Made by a program: the position numbers and the translations under genes
Shown here: piece by piece, positions 26,563 to 34,958 of the stretch
How the letters are laid out: the number at the start of each line of letters is the position of its first letter
Position numbering within the stretch: position 1 is the stretch's first letter
The notes under the pieces: generated by a model
What the model was told of the DNA's origin: nothing
What the model saw: the letters and a program-made list of their open reading frames with translations, nothing else
Databases searched by the model: none
Assembly (NCBI GenBank): GCA_041689995.1
Contig: JBDNFD010000082.1
Location: forward strand, 1 to 42,651
Direction: 5' to 3'
Length of the DNA: 42,651 nt
From: DASSWG01 sp041689995
Lineage (GTDB): Bacteria; Bacteroidota; Bacteroidia; Flavobacteriales; Flavobacteriaceae

Positions 26563-28266
26563 TTAATTTGCAACAGTGTCCGCCAAAATCAAGGCGTTGT
26601 ATAAGTTTACGATTTTCCCAGAAACAGAGACTTTATTGAGCGTGTTCATGTTTTTATTTTCTGTCCGTTGATCCCGTGGAGTTGGCACGATAACTTCCGT
26701 GGTAATTGGAATTCCACTTTCTTCAATAATGGATTTTACTTGCGCGGCACTCAATTTCGGATAATAAGAACGAATCACTGCCGCAACTCCCGCCACCGCT
26801 GGTGAGGCCATTGAAGTTCCTTGCAGATATTTATAAGTGTTCAAAGGAGTGGAAGAATAAATTTGGACTCCAGGAGCAAATACATCCACATTTGTAAGAC
26901 CATAATTAGAAAAACCAGCCAATAATCCTTCGCCATACTGATAGTTTAAAGCGCCAACCACTAAGAAATTATTTGCAATTTCTTCGGATTGTCCAGGCCA
27001 TTGATCGTTCGGATAAACACGATTTGTGTCAAGATTCATTGCGTCATTTCCGGCCGCACGGACGATCAATACATCATGATCAGCGGCATATTTTATGGCA
27101 TCGTTTACCCATTTTGAATGTGCAGAATAGTATTTTCCGAAACTACCATTAATAATTTTCGCTCCGTTATCTACTGCATATCGAATTCCGCGTGCAATAT
27201 CCTTGTCAAATTCATCACCATCCGGCACGGCACGCAAAACCATAATTTTCACGTTTTCGGCCACACCGTTCACTCCAATGCCGTTATTTCGTTCTGCACC
27301 GATAATTCCCGCAACATGGGTTCCGTGCATAACATCTTCCTCGTCTTCCGTAGGACCATCGACATCGTTATTGCCGTAATCAGTGTCGCTCCAATCATTT
27401 GGGTCATCGCCAACAATTTTTCGATCGTCAAAATCTAGATTGTAATTATATTCCAGCTGATTACCGAAATAATCTATTCCTTCATTAAGTTGTTCGTAAA
27501 TTTTTTCAAAAGAGAAATCTTCTCCAGCCCTATCCATTAATTGCAAAAGCATTACTTTTTGTTGTTGAAGCTGTGGCGTTTCAGCTTCCATATTGGAAAC
27601 TTCCTCTTGAGTGAAATCTTCCCCGAATTTGTCAACAATAGTCTTTTCGGTACTTTTCAATCCCGAAATTAAATTTTCGTAATAAGCTTTATTTTGTGCC
27701 GCTTGGGTGTGTTTTTCTTCATATTCTTTATTGGCTCTTTTATAAAGCGCATATTCTTCTTTGTTTTCCGGAGCAATTTCATTTGCGGATTTACCGTCAT
27801 ATTTTGGCTTTAACTTTTTCAAAATACGAACAAGTTCTAGGTTGGCATCAACCATATCGCCTAAATAATTCCAGCCATGTATGTCATCTACATATCCGTT
27901 GTTATCATCGTCGATACCGTTGTTGGGTATTTCATCTTCGTTCACCCAAATCTTACTGTCCAGATCTTCATGTTCAATATCCACACCGCTATCCAAAACC
28001 GCAACGATCACCGTTTTTCCTTTTTGGTCTTTTATGATTTCGGAATAGGCTTTGTCTACGCTCATACCGGGAATAGTGTCTTTTATAAGATCTAAAGATT
28101 TCCAGGGTTTTAGTTGTTGCTCTGTTAGCTCGGCATTTTTTAGTGGAAGTTCTTGTGGAACTTTGATGGGTTCGGAATTCACTACCAAGTTTGGCGCACC
28201 GCAACCTACAGCAAGAATTGCCGCAGCTGAAGCAGCAATGATGGATTTGAAATAAGGTATTCTCAT
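26563..28266 (-). CDS. S8-family serine peptidase (subtilisin-like lipoprotein)
   Basis: A 567-residue protease with a lipoprotein signal (AVGC). The catalytic triad is visible: D92 in AVLDSGVD, H314 in HGTHVAG and S485 in GTSMASP. About 220 residues separate Asp from His, against about 30 in classical subtilisin, because of a charged helical insertion (about residues 130-280). It probably acts at the periplasmic or outer surface; substrates unknown. It lies 15 bp downstream of the MBL hydrolase and 84 bp upstream of the M1 peptidase on the same strand. Confidence 0.93.
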   Translation of the reverse strand: MRIPYFKSIIAASAAAILAVGCGAPNLVVNSEPIKVPQELPLKNAELTEQQLKPWKSLDLIKDTIPGMSVDKAYSEIIKDQKGKTVIVAVLDSGVDIEHEDLDSKIWVNEDEIPNNGIDDDNNGYVDDIHGWNYLGDMVDANLELVRILKKLKPKYDGKSANEIAPENKEEYALYKRANKEYEEKHTQAAQNKAYYENLISGLKSTEKTIVDKFGEDFTQEEVSNMEAETPQLQQQKVMLLQLMDRAGEDFSFEKIYEQLNEGIDYFGNQLEYNYNLDFDDRKIVGDDPNDWSDTDYGNNDVDGPTEDEEDVMHGTHVAGIIGAERNNGIGVNGVAENVKIMVLRAVPDGDEFDKDIARGIRYAVDNGAKIINGSFGKYYSAHSKWVNDAIKYAADHDVLIVRAAGNDAMNLDTNRVYPNDQWPGQSEEIANNFLVVGALNYQYGEGLLAGFSNYGLTNVDVFAPGVQIYSSTPLNTYKYLQGTSMASPAVAGVAAVIRSYYPKLSAAQVKSIIEESGIPITTEVIVPTPRDQRTENKNMNTLNKVSVSGKIVNLYNALILADTVAN

Positions 28267-28281
28267 TTTTGGTTTTTGTTT

Positions 28282-29145
28282 TTAATTAAAGAGTTCATTG
28301 AAAGTAAATATTTGATCGAGGCGCACGCCTTTTTCTGTTTTTTTTACGGTAATTATTTCATTGTGGGCATCGTGCTCCAAAAATAGATAAAAATTATTTT
28401 CCGCTGCCGATTCCAAAAAAGCTTTCTTTTCAGGTAAAGTTAAAAGTGGCCTTGTGTCATATCCCATCACATAAGGAAGGGGAACATGTCCTGCGGTTGG
28501 CAGCAAATCGGCACAAAAAACCAATGTTTTTCCTTGGTATTTAATATGCGGAATCATTTGTTTTTCCGTGTGTCCGTCAACAAAAAGTACTCCAAAACCC
28601 AAATGGTCATAAAATCTAGAGCCTTCGTTTTCGCTTCTTCCAAGAAAAAATAGCTGTTCGGAAGTTTCCATCGGCAGTAGGTTTTCTTTCAAAAATGAAG
28701 CTTTTTCCCGCGCATTCGGGTTCGTGGCCCAGTTCCAATGTTGTTCATTGGTGTAAAATTTGGCATTTTTGAAAGCCGGTTCATAGCCCGTTTTTTCTTT
28801 GTTCCATTGAATACTTCCGCCGCAATGATCAAAATGAAGATGGGTCAAGAAAACATCGGTTATATCATCGCGGTGAAAACCGTGTTTTTCCAATGATTTA
28901 TTAAGGGAATGTTCGCCCCAACGATGATAATATCCAAAAAATTTCTCACTTTGTTTGTTCCCCATTCCATTGTCGATGAGGATCAATTTCTTCCCATCCT
29001 CGATCAACAAGCAACGGGTCGCCATATCGATCATATTATTTTCGTCGGCGGGATTGGTTTTGTTCCAAAGAACTTTTGGGACAACTCCGAACATTGCGCC
29101 GCCGTCGAGTTTGAAATTGCCGGCTTCGATGGGATATATTTTCAT
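28282..29145 (-). CDS. MBL-fold metallo-hydrolase
   Basis: A 287-residue metallo-beta-lactamase-fold protein. The metal motif HLHFDHCGG (HxHxDH) is clear, DNGMGNK precedes it, and VDGHTEKQMIPHI and CADLLPTAGHVPLP supply later ligands. No signal peptide is seen, so it is probably cytoplasmic. Related proteins include lactonases and phosphonate- or RNA-unrelated hydrolases; the substrate is unknown. It is first in the MBL-S8-M1 minus-strand group. Confidence 0.9.
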   Translation of the reverse strand: MKIYPIEAGNFKLDGGAMFGVVPKVLWNKTNPADENNMIDMATRCLLIEDGKKLILIDNGMGNKQSEKFFGYYHRWGEHSLNKSLEKHGFHRDDITDVFLTHLHFDHCGGSIQWNKEKTGYEPAFKNAKFYTNEQHWNWATNPNAREKASFLKENLLPMETSEQLFFLGRSENEGSRFYDHLGFGVLFVDGHTEKQMIPHIKYQGKTLVFCADLLPTAGHVPLPYVMGYDTRPLLTLPEKKAFLESAAENNFYLFLEHDAHNEIITVKKTEKGVRLDQIFTFNELFN

Positions 29146-29430
29146 TTGAATTTATTATTGATTATGCGAATATATGAGACTTTTTCTGTTGGGCATCGAA
29201 TTTCTTTTTGCAAGAATGTGTTTTTAGGAAAAATCAACAATGTTTCGCAAATTACTAAAACCCGCAAAGATGGATTTGCTCATTGCGTTAATTATAGTAT
29301 TTTTAACAAATGGGGCAGGCCCAGATTTAAAAAATCCTAATTGGATTGAAAAATGATGTAAAACCCAACTTTTCAAATAGGTTTCTTTTGAAATTATTAT
29401 ATTTTAGCGACGAACAAAAAACACTGATCG

Positions 29431-31461
29431 ATGAATGAATTTTTTGAAGCATTACAGCATGAGTTTCATTTGCCCTTGAGCAATCCGGTGATAGTGTTTG
29501 CGTTGATTTTAATGATTATTTTGCTTTCTCCTTTATTGTTCAAAAAAATCAATATTCCGGGCATTATCATTTTAATTGTTTCTGGGGTGATTGTAGGTCC
29601 GCACGGGCTGAACTTATTGGAACAGAACTCTGCCATCGAGCTTTTTTCCACTATCGGAATTATTTATATTATGTTTATCGCCGGGCTGGAATTGGACATG
29701 AACGAATTCAAAGCGAATAGGCACAAAAGTCTTTTGTTTGGGTTTTATACCTTTATAATCCCGATGATCATTGGTTTCCCTGTTTGTTATTATCTTTTGA
29801 AAATTCCCTTTAACGCCAGCATTTTAACGACTAGTATGTTTGCAACCCACACTTTGGTGGCCTATCCGATCGTGAGCAAATTAGGGGTGGTGAAAAACCA
29901 AGCTGTTGCAATCACTATTGGTGCGACCATACTTGCAGATGCGGCGGTGCTAACTATTTTGGCGGTAATCGTGGAAAACAGTAACGGCGACCTTGATCGG
30001 GCTTTTTGGATTCAATTGATCGTTTCGATGATCATTTTTTTGATCATCATGTTTTGGCTGATTCCGAAAATTGCCAAATGGTTTTTTAGAACGGTTCAAA
30101 ATGAACGGCATTCACATTATGTTTTTGTATTGGCCGTGGTGTTCATTGCCGCATTTCTTTCAGAACTTGCCGGTTTGGAACCAATAATTGGAGCATTCGT
30201 CGCAGGGCTGGCCATCAATCCACTCATTCCGCATTCTTCCGCATTAATGAACCGAATCGAATTTATTGGCAATTCTTTGTTCATCCCATTTTTCTTGATT
30301 TCGGTAGGAATGTTAGTTGATGTAAGGGTTGTTCTTGGCGGAACTTCGGCCCTAATTTTGGCAACGGTTTTGACTTTGGTGGCGGTTTTCAGTAAATGGC
30401 TCGCCGCGTGGGTCGCCCAATTATCCTTTGGATATAGTAAAACGCAGCGCAATTTAATGTTCGGGTTAAGCACATCCCGTGCTGCCGCAACACTTGCCGT
30501 GATTTTGGTGGGTTTTGAAAAAGGAATAGTAAGTGAATCCATTTTGAACGGAACCGTAATCTTGATTTTGATCACATGCATTGTTTCTTCCTTCGTAACC
30601 GAAAAGGCTGCCAAGCAAATGGTCATAGAAGATGAAAAGAAAACCGCGGAAAACGACAATGGGTCAAAAGTTAATAGCGAACACATTTTATTGCCTATTG
30701 CCAACATTGTAAATTTTGATAAACTATTGGAATTCGCAATTTTAATTAAGGATAAATCATCTAAAAACCCGATCAATGTTTTGTCGGTGGTACCGAATGA
30801 TGAAGCAGCCGAACAAAATGTTTCGCGTGCAAAAGAAAAACTGGAAATTTTTGTAAAACAAGGTTCCGCTGTAGAAATTGATGTGAAAATAATTGCGGCG
30901 ATAGATCATAGTATCGCCAATGGAATTTCACGGATTTCCAAGGAAATAGTGGCAGATATGATTATTTTGGGATGGCCAACAAGTTCCGGGTTTTTGGATA
31001 AGTTTATTGGTGGGAAAATGAAAAAAATCATCAAGAGTTTTAATAAAACCATCTTCGTTTGCCATATCACAAATCCGTGGGCAACCCACAAACGCTTGTT
31101 CATGGCCGTTCCACCACATGCTGAAAAAATGGCGGGCTTTGAACATTGGCTAAAAAAATCGATCCGTCTGTCACAGGAATTGAGTATCCCGATTTTGGTG
31201 AATTGTAATGAAGAATTAAAAAATCACATTCAAAAAGCAGTGAAAAAGCTTAATATGAAAGCACCGATTTCTTTCGAAACTTTTGATGACTGGGACGATT
31301 TTCTATTTTTGGAGAAAGAGGTGCACAATGATGATATAATGATGGTGATCTCAGCTCGAAAAAACACTCATTCCTACCATAATGCGTTGGACAACCTACC
31401 GATGAAATTAGAAAAATATTTTCATGAAAACAGCAAAATAATTGTTTACCCACAGGGGTAA
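29431..31461 (+). CDS. CPA2-family cation:proton antiporter with C-terminal USP-like domain
   Basis: A 676-residue membrane protein. About 12-13 hydrophobic spans fill residues 15-410, with family-type motifs (GVIVGPHGLNLL, AGLELDM, GAFVAGLAINPL, SRAAATLAVILVG) of KefB/NapA-like Na+ or K+/H+ exchangers. Residues about 420-676 form a soluble region resembling two universal-stress-protein folds, likely a nucleotide-sensing regulatory part. The direction converges with lepA. The exported ion cannot be determined from sequence. Confidence 0.92.
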   Translation: MNEFFEALQHEFHLPLSNPVIVFALILMIILLSPLLFKKINIPGIIILIVSGVIVGPHGLNLLEQNSAIELFSTIGIIYIMFIAGLELDMNEFKANRHKSLLFGFYTFIIPMIIGFPVCYYLLKIPFNASILTTSMFATHTLVAYPIVSKLGVVKNQAVAITIGATILADAAVLTILAVIVENSNGDLDRAFWIQLIVSMIIFLIIMFWLIPKIAKWFFRTVQNERHSHYVFVLAVVFIAAFLSELAGLEPIIGAFVAGLAINPLIPHSSALMNRIEFIGNSLFIPFFLISVGMLVDVRVVLGGTSALILATVLTLVAVFSKWLAAWVAQLSFGYSKTQRNLMFGLSTSRAAATLAVILVGFEKGIVSESILNGTVILILITCIVSSFVTEKAAKQMVIEDEKKTAENDNGSKVNSEHILLPIANIVNFDKLLEFAILIKDKSSKNPINVLSVVPNDEAAEQNVSRAKEKLEIFVKQGSAVEIDVKIIAAIDHSIANGISRISKEIVADMIILGWPTSSGFLDKFIGGKMKKIIKSFNKTIFVCHITNPWATHKRLFMAVPPHAEKMAGFEHWLKKSIRLSQELSIPILVNCNEELKNHIQKAVKKLNMKAPISFETFDDWDDFLFLEKEVHNDDIMMVISARKNTHSYHNALDNLPMKLEKYFHENSKIIVYPQG

Positions 31462-31539
31462 AAAAAAATCCTTTTAGGGGTTGTGAACCCGTAAAGAGAT
31501 TATTCCGTTTAAGAAAATTCATAAAATCCCATGTCTAAT

Positions 31540-31848
31540 CTAATCATTCAACTTCAGAACCGCCATAAAAGCTTCCTGCGGGATTTCCACATTTCCAACT
31601 TGGCGCATGCGTTTTTTCCCTTTCTTCTGTTTTTCGAGGAATTTTCTTTTTCGGGAAATATCGCCACCATAACATTTTGCGGTAACATCTTTTCGAAGAG
31701 CTTTTACTGTTTCCCGTGAGATAATCTTGGCGCCGATCGCGGCCTGTATCGGAATGTCGAATTGTTGCCGCGGAATGAGCTCTTTCAGTTTTTCGCACAT
31801 TTTTTTGCCAATTTCATAGGCATTGTCCACATGTAACAAAGCCGAAAG
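31540..31848 (-). pseudogene. Duplicated 3' fragment of lepA (102 codons)
   Basis: This segment encodes the last 102 residues of LepA plus a TAG stop and aligns without gaps to the 3' end of the intact lepA at 32987-33294. I count 17 mismatches in 308 bp. Only one changes an amino acid (Phe for Leu in the KRKFLEKQ stretch). Homology ends sharply at 31848. Upstream codons to 31938 are unrelated sequence that happens to stay open. It lies on the side of the native neighbour (the antiporter), so it may be the original lepA end displaced by the insertion. Confidence 0.92.
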
Positions 31849-31901
31849 ATTCTTAATCGTTCCCAAGCGATAATGGAACTTTTGAAAATAAATATTGTGA
31901 A

Positions 31902-31935
31902 TTGCTTTCAGGTTTGTATTTAATTTGTATATTTG
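31902..31935 (+). promoter_or_regulatory. Candidate promoter of the Abi-associated RNA
   Basis: TATATTTG at 31928-31935 matches TAnnTTTG; a TTG at 31902-31904 is 23 bp upstream, the long end of the accepted range. A second TTG at 31914 is too close (11 bp). Transcription should start near 31941, just before the first hairpin. Confidence 0.55.
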
Positions 31936-31940
31936 CATTA

Positions 31941-32044
31941 AGAGTACACACCGTGCTACCTGGAAGAACAGCGTCCCAGGGTGTGTCTTTTACTTTTAAA
32001 AACTTATATTTGAACCCTGTAGTCACAATCCTACGGGGTTTTTT
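31941..32044 (+). ncRNA. Predicted structured RNA upstream of Abi_2 toxin (candidate RNA antitoxin)
   Basis: About 104 nt between the promoter and the abi start codon can fold into two hairpins. Hairpin 1: ACACAC (31946-31951) with GTGTGT (31981-31986) and an inner CCTGG (31959-31963) with CCAGG (31976-31980), leaving a 7-nt bulge. Hairpin 2 is the terminator-like stem at 32013-32040. No ORF with a family match lies here. AbiF-type HEPN proteins have been linked to adjacent noncoding RNAs acting as antitoxins, so this arrangement fits, but expression is inferred. Confidence 0.55.
32013..32044 (+). terminator. Intrinsic terminator between the RNA and the Abi_2 gene
   Basis: A 10-bp stem AACCCTGTAG/CTACGGGGTT (one G-T pair) with an 8-nt loop runs into six T residues (32039-32044). 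It ends 9 nt before the abi ATG. In type III toxin-antitoxin loci a terminator in this place sets the ratio of RNA antitoxin to toxin mRNA. Confidence 0.8.
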
Positions 32045-32053
32045 AATGAAAAA

Positions 32054-32977
32054 ATGTTTACAAAAAAAGCCATTACCGTTTCCGAACAGATTTCACAACT
32101 TAAAAAAAGGGGATTAATAATTACCGATAAGGACAATGCGGAACATTACCTTTCCCACATCAGTTATTATAGGTTGGGGGAATATTGGTATGTGATGCAG
32201 AAAGACAAAGAAAATCACAAATTCAAACCCAATAGCAGATTTTCTGATGTTATTGCCTTGTATGGTTTTGACCGTGAAATACGGCTTTTGCTTTTTGATG
32301 TTATTGAAAAGCTGGAAATTAGTTTACGCACAAAATTAATTTACCATCTTTCCCATGAAGTCGATCCATGGTGGTTTCAAAATTTTCAACTTTTTTCCAA
32401 TAGCAGGCAACTTGTCAAAACGCTGGCTAATTTGGAAGAAGAAATTTCCAGAACCAAAGATATTACCATAAAAAACCACTTAAAACAGCAAAAAGATGAT
32501 TTACGGTTTCCGCCAGCATGGAAATCTTTGGAACAAACAAGTTTTGGCGCTTTGTCAAAACTATATGGAAACTTGAAAAACACGATAAAATCCAAAGATA
32601 AAATTGCCGAAGAATTCGGGGCTGTGAACCATACTTACCTCCCAAGTTGGTTACAAAGCATTTCCCTAATCCGAAATTATTGTGCCCATCATTCCAGATT
32701 ATGGAATAGAAACTTGCCCGGCGCGCCAAAATTACTTTCCAACCCGCCTCACAATTGGTTGTTGGATGTGCCTAAACAACATGAATTTCAGCGTTTATAT
32801 ATCCACATGTGTATTATGAAATATTTGTTGAACATCGTGCAACCAGAAAACAATTTTACAGAAAAGTTAGGGCAATTGTTTGAAAAGTACCCAAATGTTG
32901 ATCCCAATGCATTAGGAATGAAACCCGAATGGAAAAATGAATCTCTATGGAAATTTTCAAGGCATTTACCTCATTGA
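32054..32977 (+). CDS. Abi_2 family (AbiD/AbiF-like) abortive-infection HEPN protein
   Basis: A 307-residue protein of the Abi_2 family, which includes AbiD and AbiF phage-defence proteins. Typical parts are an N-terminal ISQLKKRGLII helix, YYRLGEYWYVM, the IEKLEISLRTKLIYHLS helix, and LIRNYCAHHSRLWNR with the HEPN ribonuclease motif RX4H at R207-H212. A second RX5H (R92-H98) occurs in the first helical bundle. Such proteins act as RNases that arrest infected cells. The start at 32054 directly follows a terminator hairpin. The stop is 8 bp from the convergent lepA stop, so lepA read-through would be antisense to it. Its neighbourhood (promoter, RNA, terminator) suggests control by an RNA antitoxin. 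Confidence 0.9.
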   Translation: MFTKKAITVSEQISQLKKRGLIITDKDNAEHYLSHISYYRLGEYWYVMQKDKENHKFKPNSRFSDVIALYGFDREIRLLLFDVIEKLEISLRTKLIYHLSHEVDPWWFQNFQLFSNSRQLVKTLANLEEEISRTKDITIKNHLKQQKDDLRFPPAWKSLEQTSFGALSKLYGNLKNTIKSKDKIAEEFGAVNHTYLPSWLQSISLIRNYCAHHSRLWNRNLPGAPKLLSNPPHNWLLDVPKQHEFQRLYIHMCIMKYLLNIVQPENNFTEKLGQLFEKYPNVDPNALGMKPEWKNESLWKFSRHLPH

Positions 32978-32985
32978 AAATATTT

Positions 32986-34782
32986 TTAATCATTCAACTT
33001 CAATACCGCCATAAAAGCTTCTTGCGGAATCTCCACATTTCCAACTTGGCGCATGCGTTTTTTCCCTTTCTTCTGTTTTTCCAACAATTTTCTTTTTCGG
33101 GAAATATCGCCACCATAACATTTTGCGGTAACATCTTTTCGAAGAGCTTTTACTGTTTCCCGTGAGATAATCTTGGCGCCGATCGCGGCCTGTATCGGAA
33201 TGTCGAATTGTTGCCGCGGAATAAGCTCCTTCAATTTCTCGCACATTTTCTTGCCAATTTCATACGCATTGTCAACATGCAACAAAGCAGAAAGTGCATC
33301 GACCACATTTGCGTTCAAAAGAATATCGACTTTCACAAGTTTGGAAGTCCGCAACCCGATGGGCGAATAATCGAACGAGGCGTAGCCTTTCGAAACGGTT
33401 TTCAAACGATCATAAAAATCGAACACGATTTCCGCTAAAGGCATATCGAAAGTGAGTTCCACCCGTTCCGTGGTCAAATAGGTTTGATGGGTTATTTGTC
33501 CCCTTTTTTCAATGCAAAGCGACATGACAGGCCCAACAAAATCTGCTTTTGTAATAATGCTTGCTTTAATATATGGTTCTTCCACCCGGTTCAAAGTGGA
33601 AGGTTCTGGAAGGTCTGAAGGGTTGTTCACCAAAATTGGAAACTCAGGGTTTTTGTTGGTAAATGCGTGATAAGAAACGTTTGGGACCGTGGTAATAACG
33701 GTCATATCGAACTCGCGTTCCAACCGTTCCTGAACGATTTCTAAATGCAACATTCCCAAAAATCCGCAACGAAATCCAAAACCAAGTGCGGCAGAACTTT
33801 CCGGTGTAAACACCAAAGAGGAATCGTTCAGTTGCAGTTTTTCCATCGAAGACCGGAGTTCCTCATAATCTTCTGTGTCCACTGGGTAAATTCCAGCAAA
33901 AACCATGGGTTTTACATCTTCGAAACCAGCTACGGCTTCGGTTGTCGGGTTTTTGGCATCGGTGATGGTATCACCAACTTTTACCTCCCGCGCCTCTTTT
34001 ATTCCGGTGATCAGATACCCAACATCACCACTTTTTATTTCTTTTCTCGGAAATTGTTTCAAGCGAAGGGTTCCCACCTCATCCGCAAAATAGTTTTTCC
34101 CGGTAGCAATGAATTTGATGTGCTGTCCTTTTTTTATACTTCCATTGATGACGCGAAAATAAGTCTCCACTCCACGAAATGGATTATAAACGGAATCGAA
34201 AATAAGGGCGCGCAAAGGTGCTTCTACTTTTCCCGTTGGCGGCGGAATGCGATCGATTATCGCAGTCAAAATTTCTTTAATTCCCAAACCGGTTTTTCCG
34301 CTGGCGGGAATTATTTCTTCCGGACGGCAGCCCAATAAATCCACAATATCATCGATCACCACTTCTGGGTTTGCACTTGGCAAATCGACTTTGTTCAAAA
34401 TAGGAATAATTTCCAAATCGTTTTCTAAAGCCAAATATAAATTGGAAATCGTTTGCGCCTGAATACTTTGTGCAGCATCCACAATTAGCAAGGCACCTTC
34501 GCAGGCCGCGATGGATCGGGAAACTTCATATGAAAAATCCACATGTCCAGGAGTGTCGATCAAATTCAGCACATAGGCTTGGCCTTGGTGGACATAATCC
34601 ATCTGAATAGCATGCGATTTTATAGTAATTCCCCGCTCGCGCTCCAAATCCATGGTGTCCAAAACCTGGGCTTGCTTTTCGCGTTCTGTCACTGATCCGG
34701 TAAAATCCAAAAGTCGATCTGCCAAGGTGCTTTTCCCGTGGTCAATATGTGCGATGATGCAAAAATTTCGAATATATTTCAT
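32986..34782 (-). CDS. lepA: Elongation factor 4 (LepA)
   Basis: A 598-residue translational GTPase that acts on stalled or early ribosomes. Seen in order: G1 AHIDHGKSTL (about residues 9-18), the switch region RERGITIKSHAI, G3 DTPGHVDF, G4 NKVDLP, G5 SGKTGLG, EF-G-like domains, and the LepA-specific C-terminal domain ending KLND. It is intact. The last 308 bp are also present as a second copy at 31541-31848. With the cassette in place, its ancestral 3' flank has been replaced by the convergent abi gene. Confidence 0.97.
   Translation of the reverse strand: MKYIRNFCIIAHIDHGKSTLADRLLDFTGSVTEREKQAQVLDTMDLERERGITIKSHAIQMDYVHQGQAYVLNLIDTPGHVDFSYEVSRSIAACEGALLIVDAAQSIQAQTISNLYLALENDLEIIPILNKVDLPSANPEVVIDDIVDLLGCRPEEIIPASGKTGLGIKEILTAIIDRIPPPTGKVEAPLRALIFDSVYNPFRGVETYFRVINGSIKKGQHIKFIATGKNYFADEVGTLRLKQFPRKEIKSGDVGYLITGIKEAREVKVGDTITDAKNPTTEAVAGFEDVKPMVFAGIYPVDTEDYEELRSSMEKLQLNDSSLVFTPESSAALGFGFRCGFLGMLHLEIVQERLEREFDMTVITTVPNVSYHAFTNKNPEFPILVNNPSDLPEPSTLNRVEEPYIKASIITKADFVGPVMSLCIEKRGQITHQTYLTTERVELTFDMPLAEIVFDFYDRLKTVSKGYASFDYSPIGLRTSKLVKVDILLNANVVDALSALLHVDNAYEIGKKMCEKLKELIPRQQFDIPIQAAIGAKIISRETVKALRKDVTAKCYGGDISRKRKLLEKQKKGKKRMRQVGNVEIPQEAFMAVLKLND
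32987..33294. repeat. 308-bp direct repeat, copy in intact lepA
   Basis: Partner of the fragment at 31541-31848, same orientation, no gaps. A central 137-bp block (here 33086-33222) is identical, while all 17 mismatches fall in the two flanks (8 and 9). The homology border toward the lepA interior is at 33294. Confidence 0.93.
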
Positions 34783-34866
34783 ACGTTTTCAAGCGGCAAA
34801 AAAAGAAGATTTTTACTCACATTTCTCATTGGAAATATTCCCTCTTTTGTTCAATTCTATTTTTTG

Positions 34867-34874
34867 CAAATATA
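34867..34874 (-). promoter_or_regulatory. Candidate -7 box of lepA
   Basis: TATATTTG on the minus strand matches TAnnTTTG and lies 85 bp upstream of the lepA ATG. No clear TTG sits at the expected -33 distance. Confidence 0.4.
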
Positions 34875-34958
34875 GATCAATAAAAGTGAAAAAAGATAGC
34901 TTGGTTTTTTGGTATTATATTATCTTGCTTCTGCTAAGATAATTAACAAAATTTCATT

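Larger units (their letters stand above)
31849..32986. mobile_element. Abi cassette inserted at the lepA 3' end (between 308-bp direct repeats)
   Basis: The 1.14 kb between the two lepA 3' copies holds only a promoter, a predicted structured RNA and one Abi_2 gene; no integrase or transposase is present. The distance between equivalent points of the two repeats is 1446 bp. The layout matches insertion with long target duplication as described for restriction-modification genes, or import by homologous recombination within lepA. Confidence 0.7.

Noticed and set aside
29146..29430. Possible small gene between the MBL hydrolase and the antiporter
   Set aside because: The open frame has no convincing start context or recognisable pattern; it is left as intergenic sequence.
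31444..31462. TTTACCC/GGGGTAAA hairpin at the end of the antiporter gene as a terminator
   Set aside because: It is followed by A residues on the plus strand and lacks a T run on the minus strand.
31849..31938. Codons upstream of the lepA fragment as part of a separate 132-residue gene
   Set aside because: This part has no lepA homology and overlaps the promoter of the Abi unit; it is only fortuitously open.
31902..32117. 71-residue plus-strand ORF across the Abi leader
   Set aside because: It spans the predicted RNA and terminator, overlaps the abi start in another frame and looks like no protein family.
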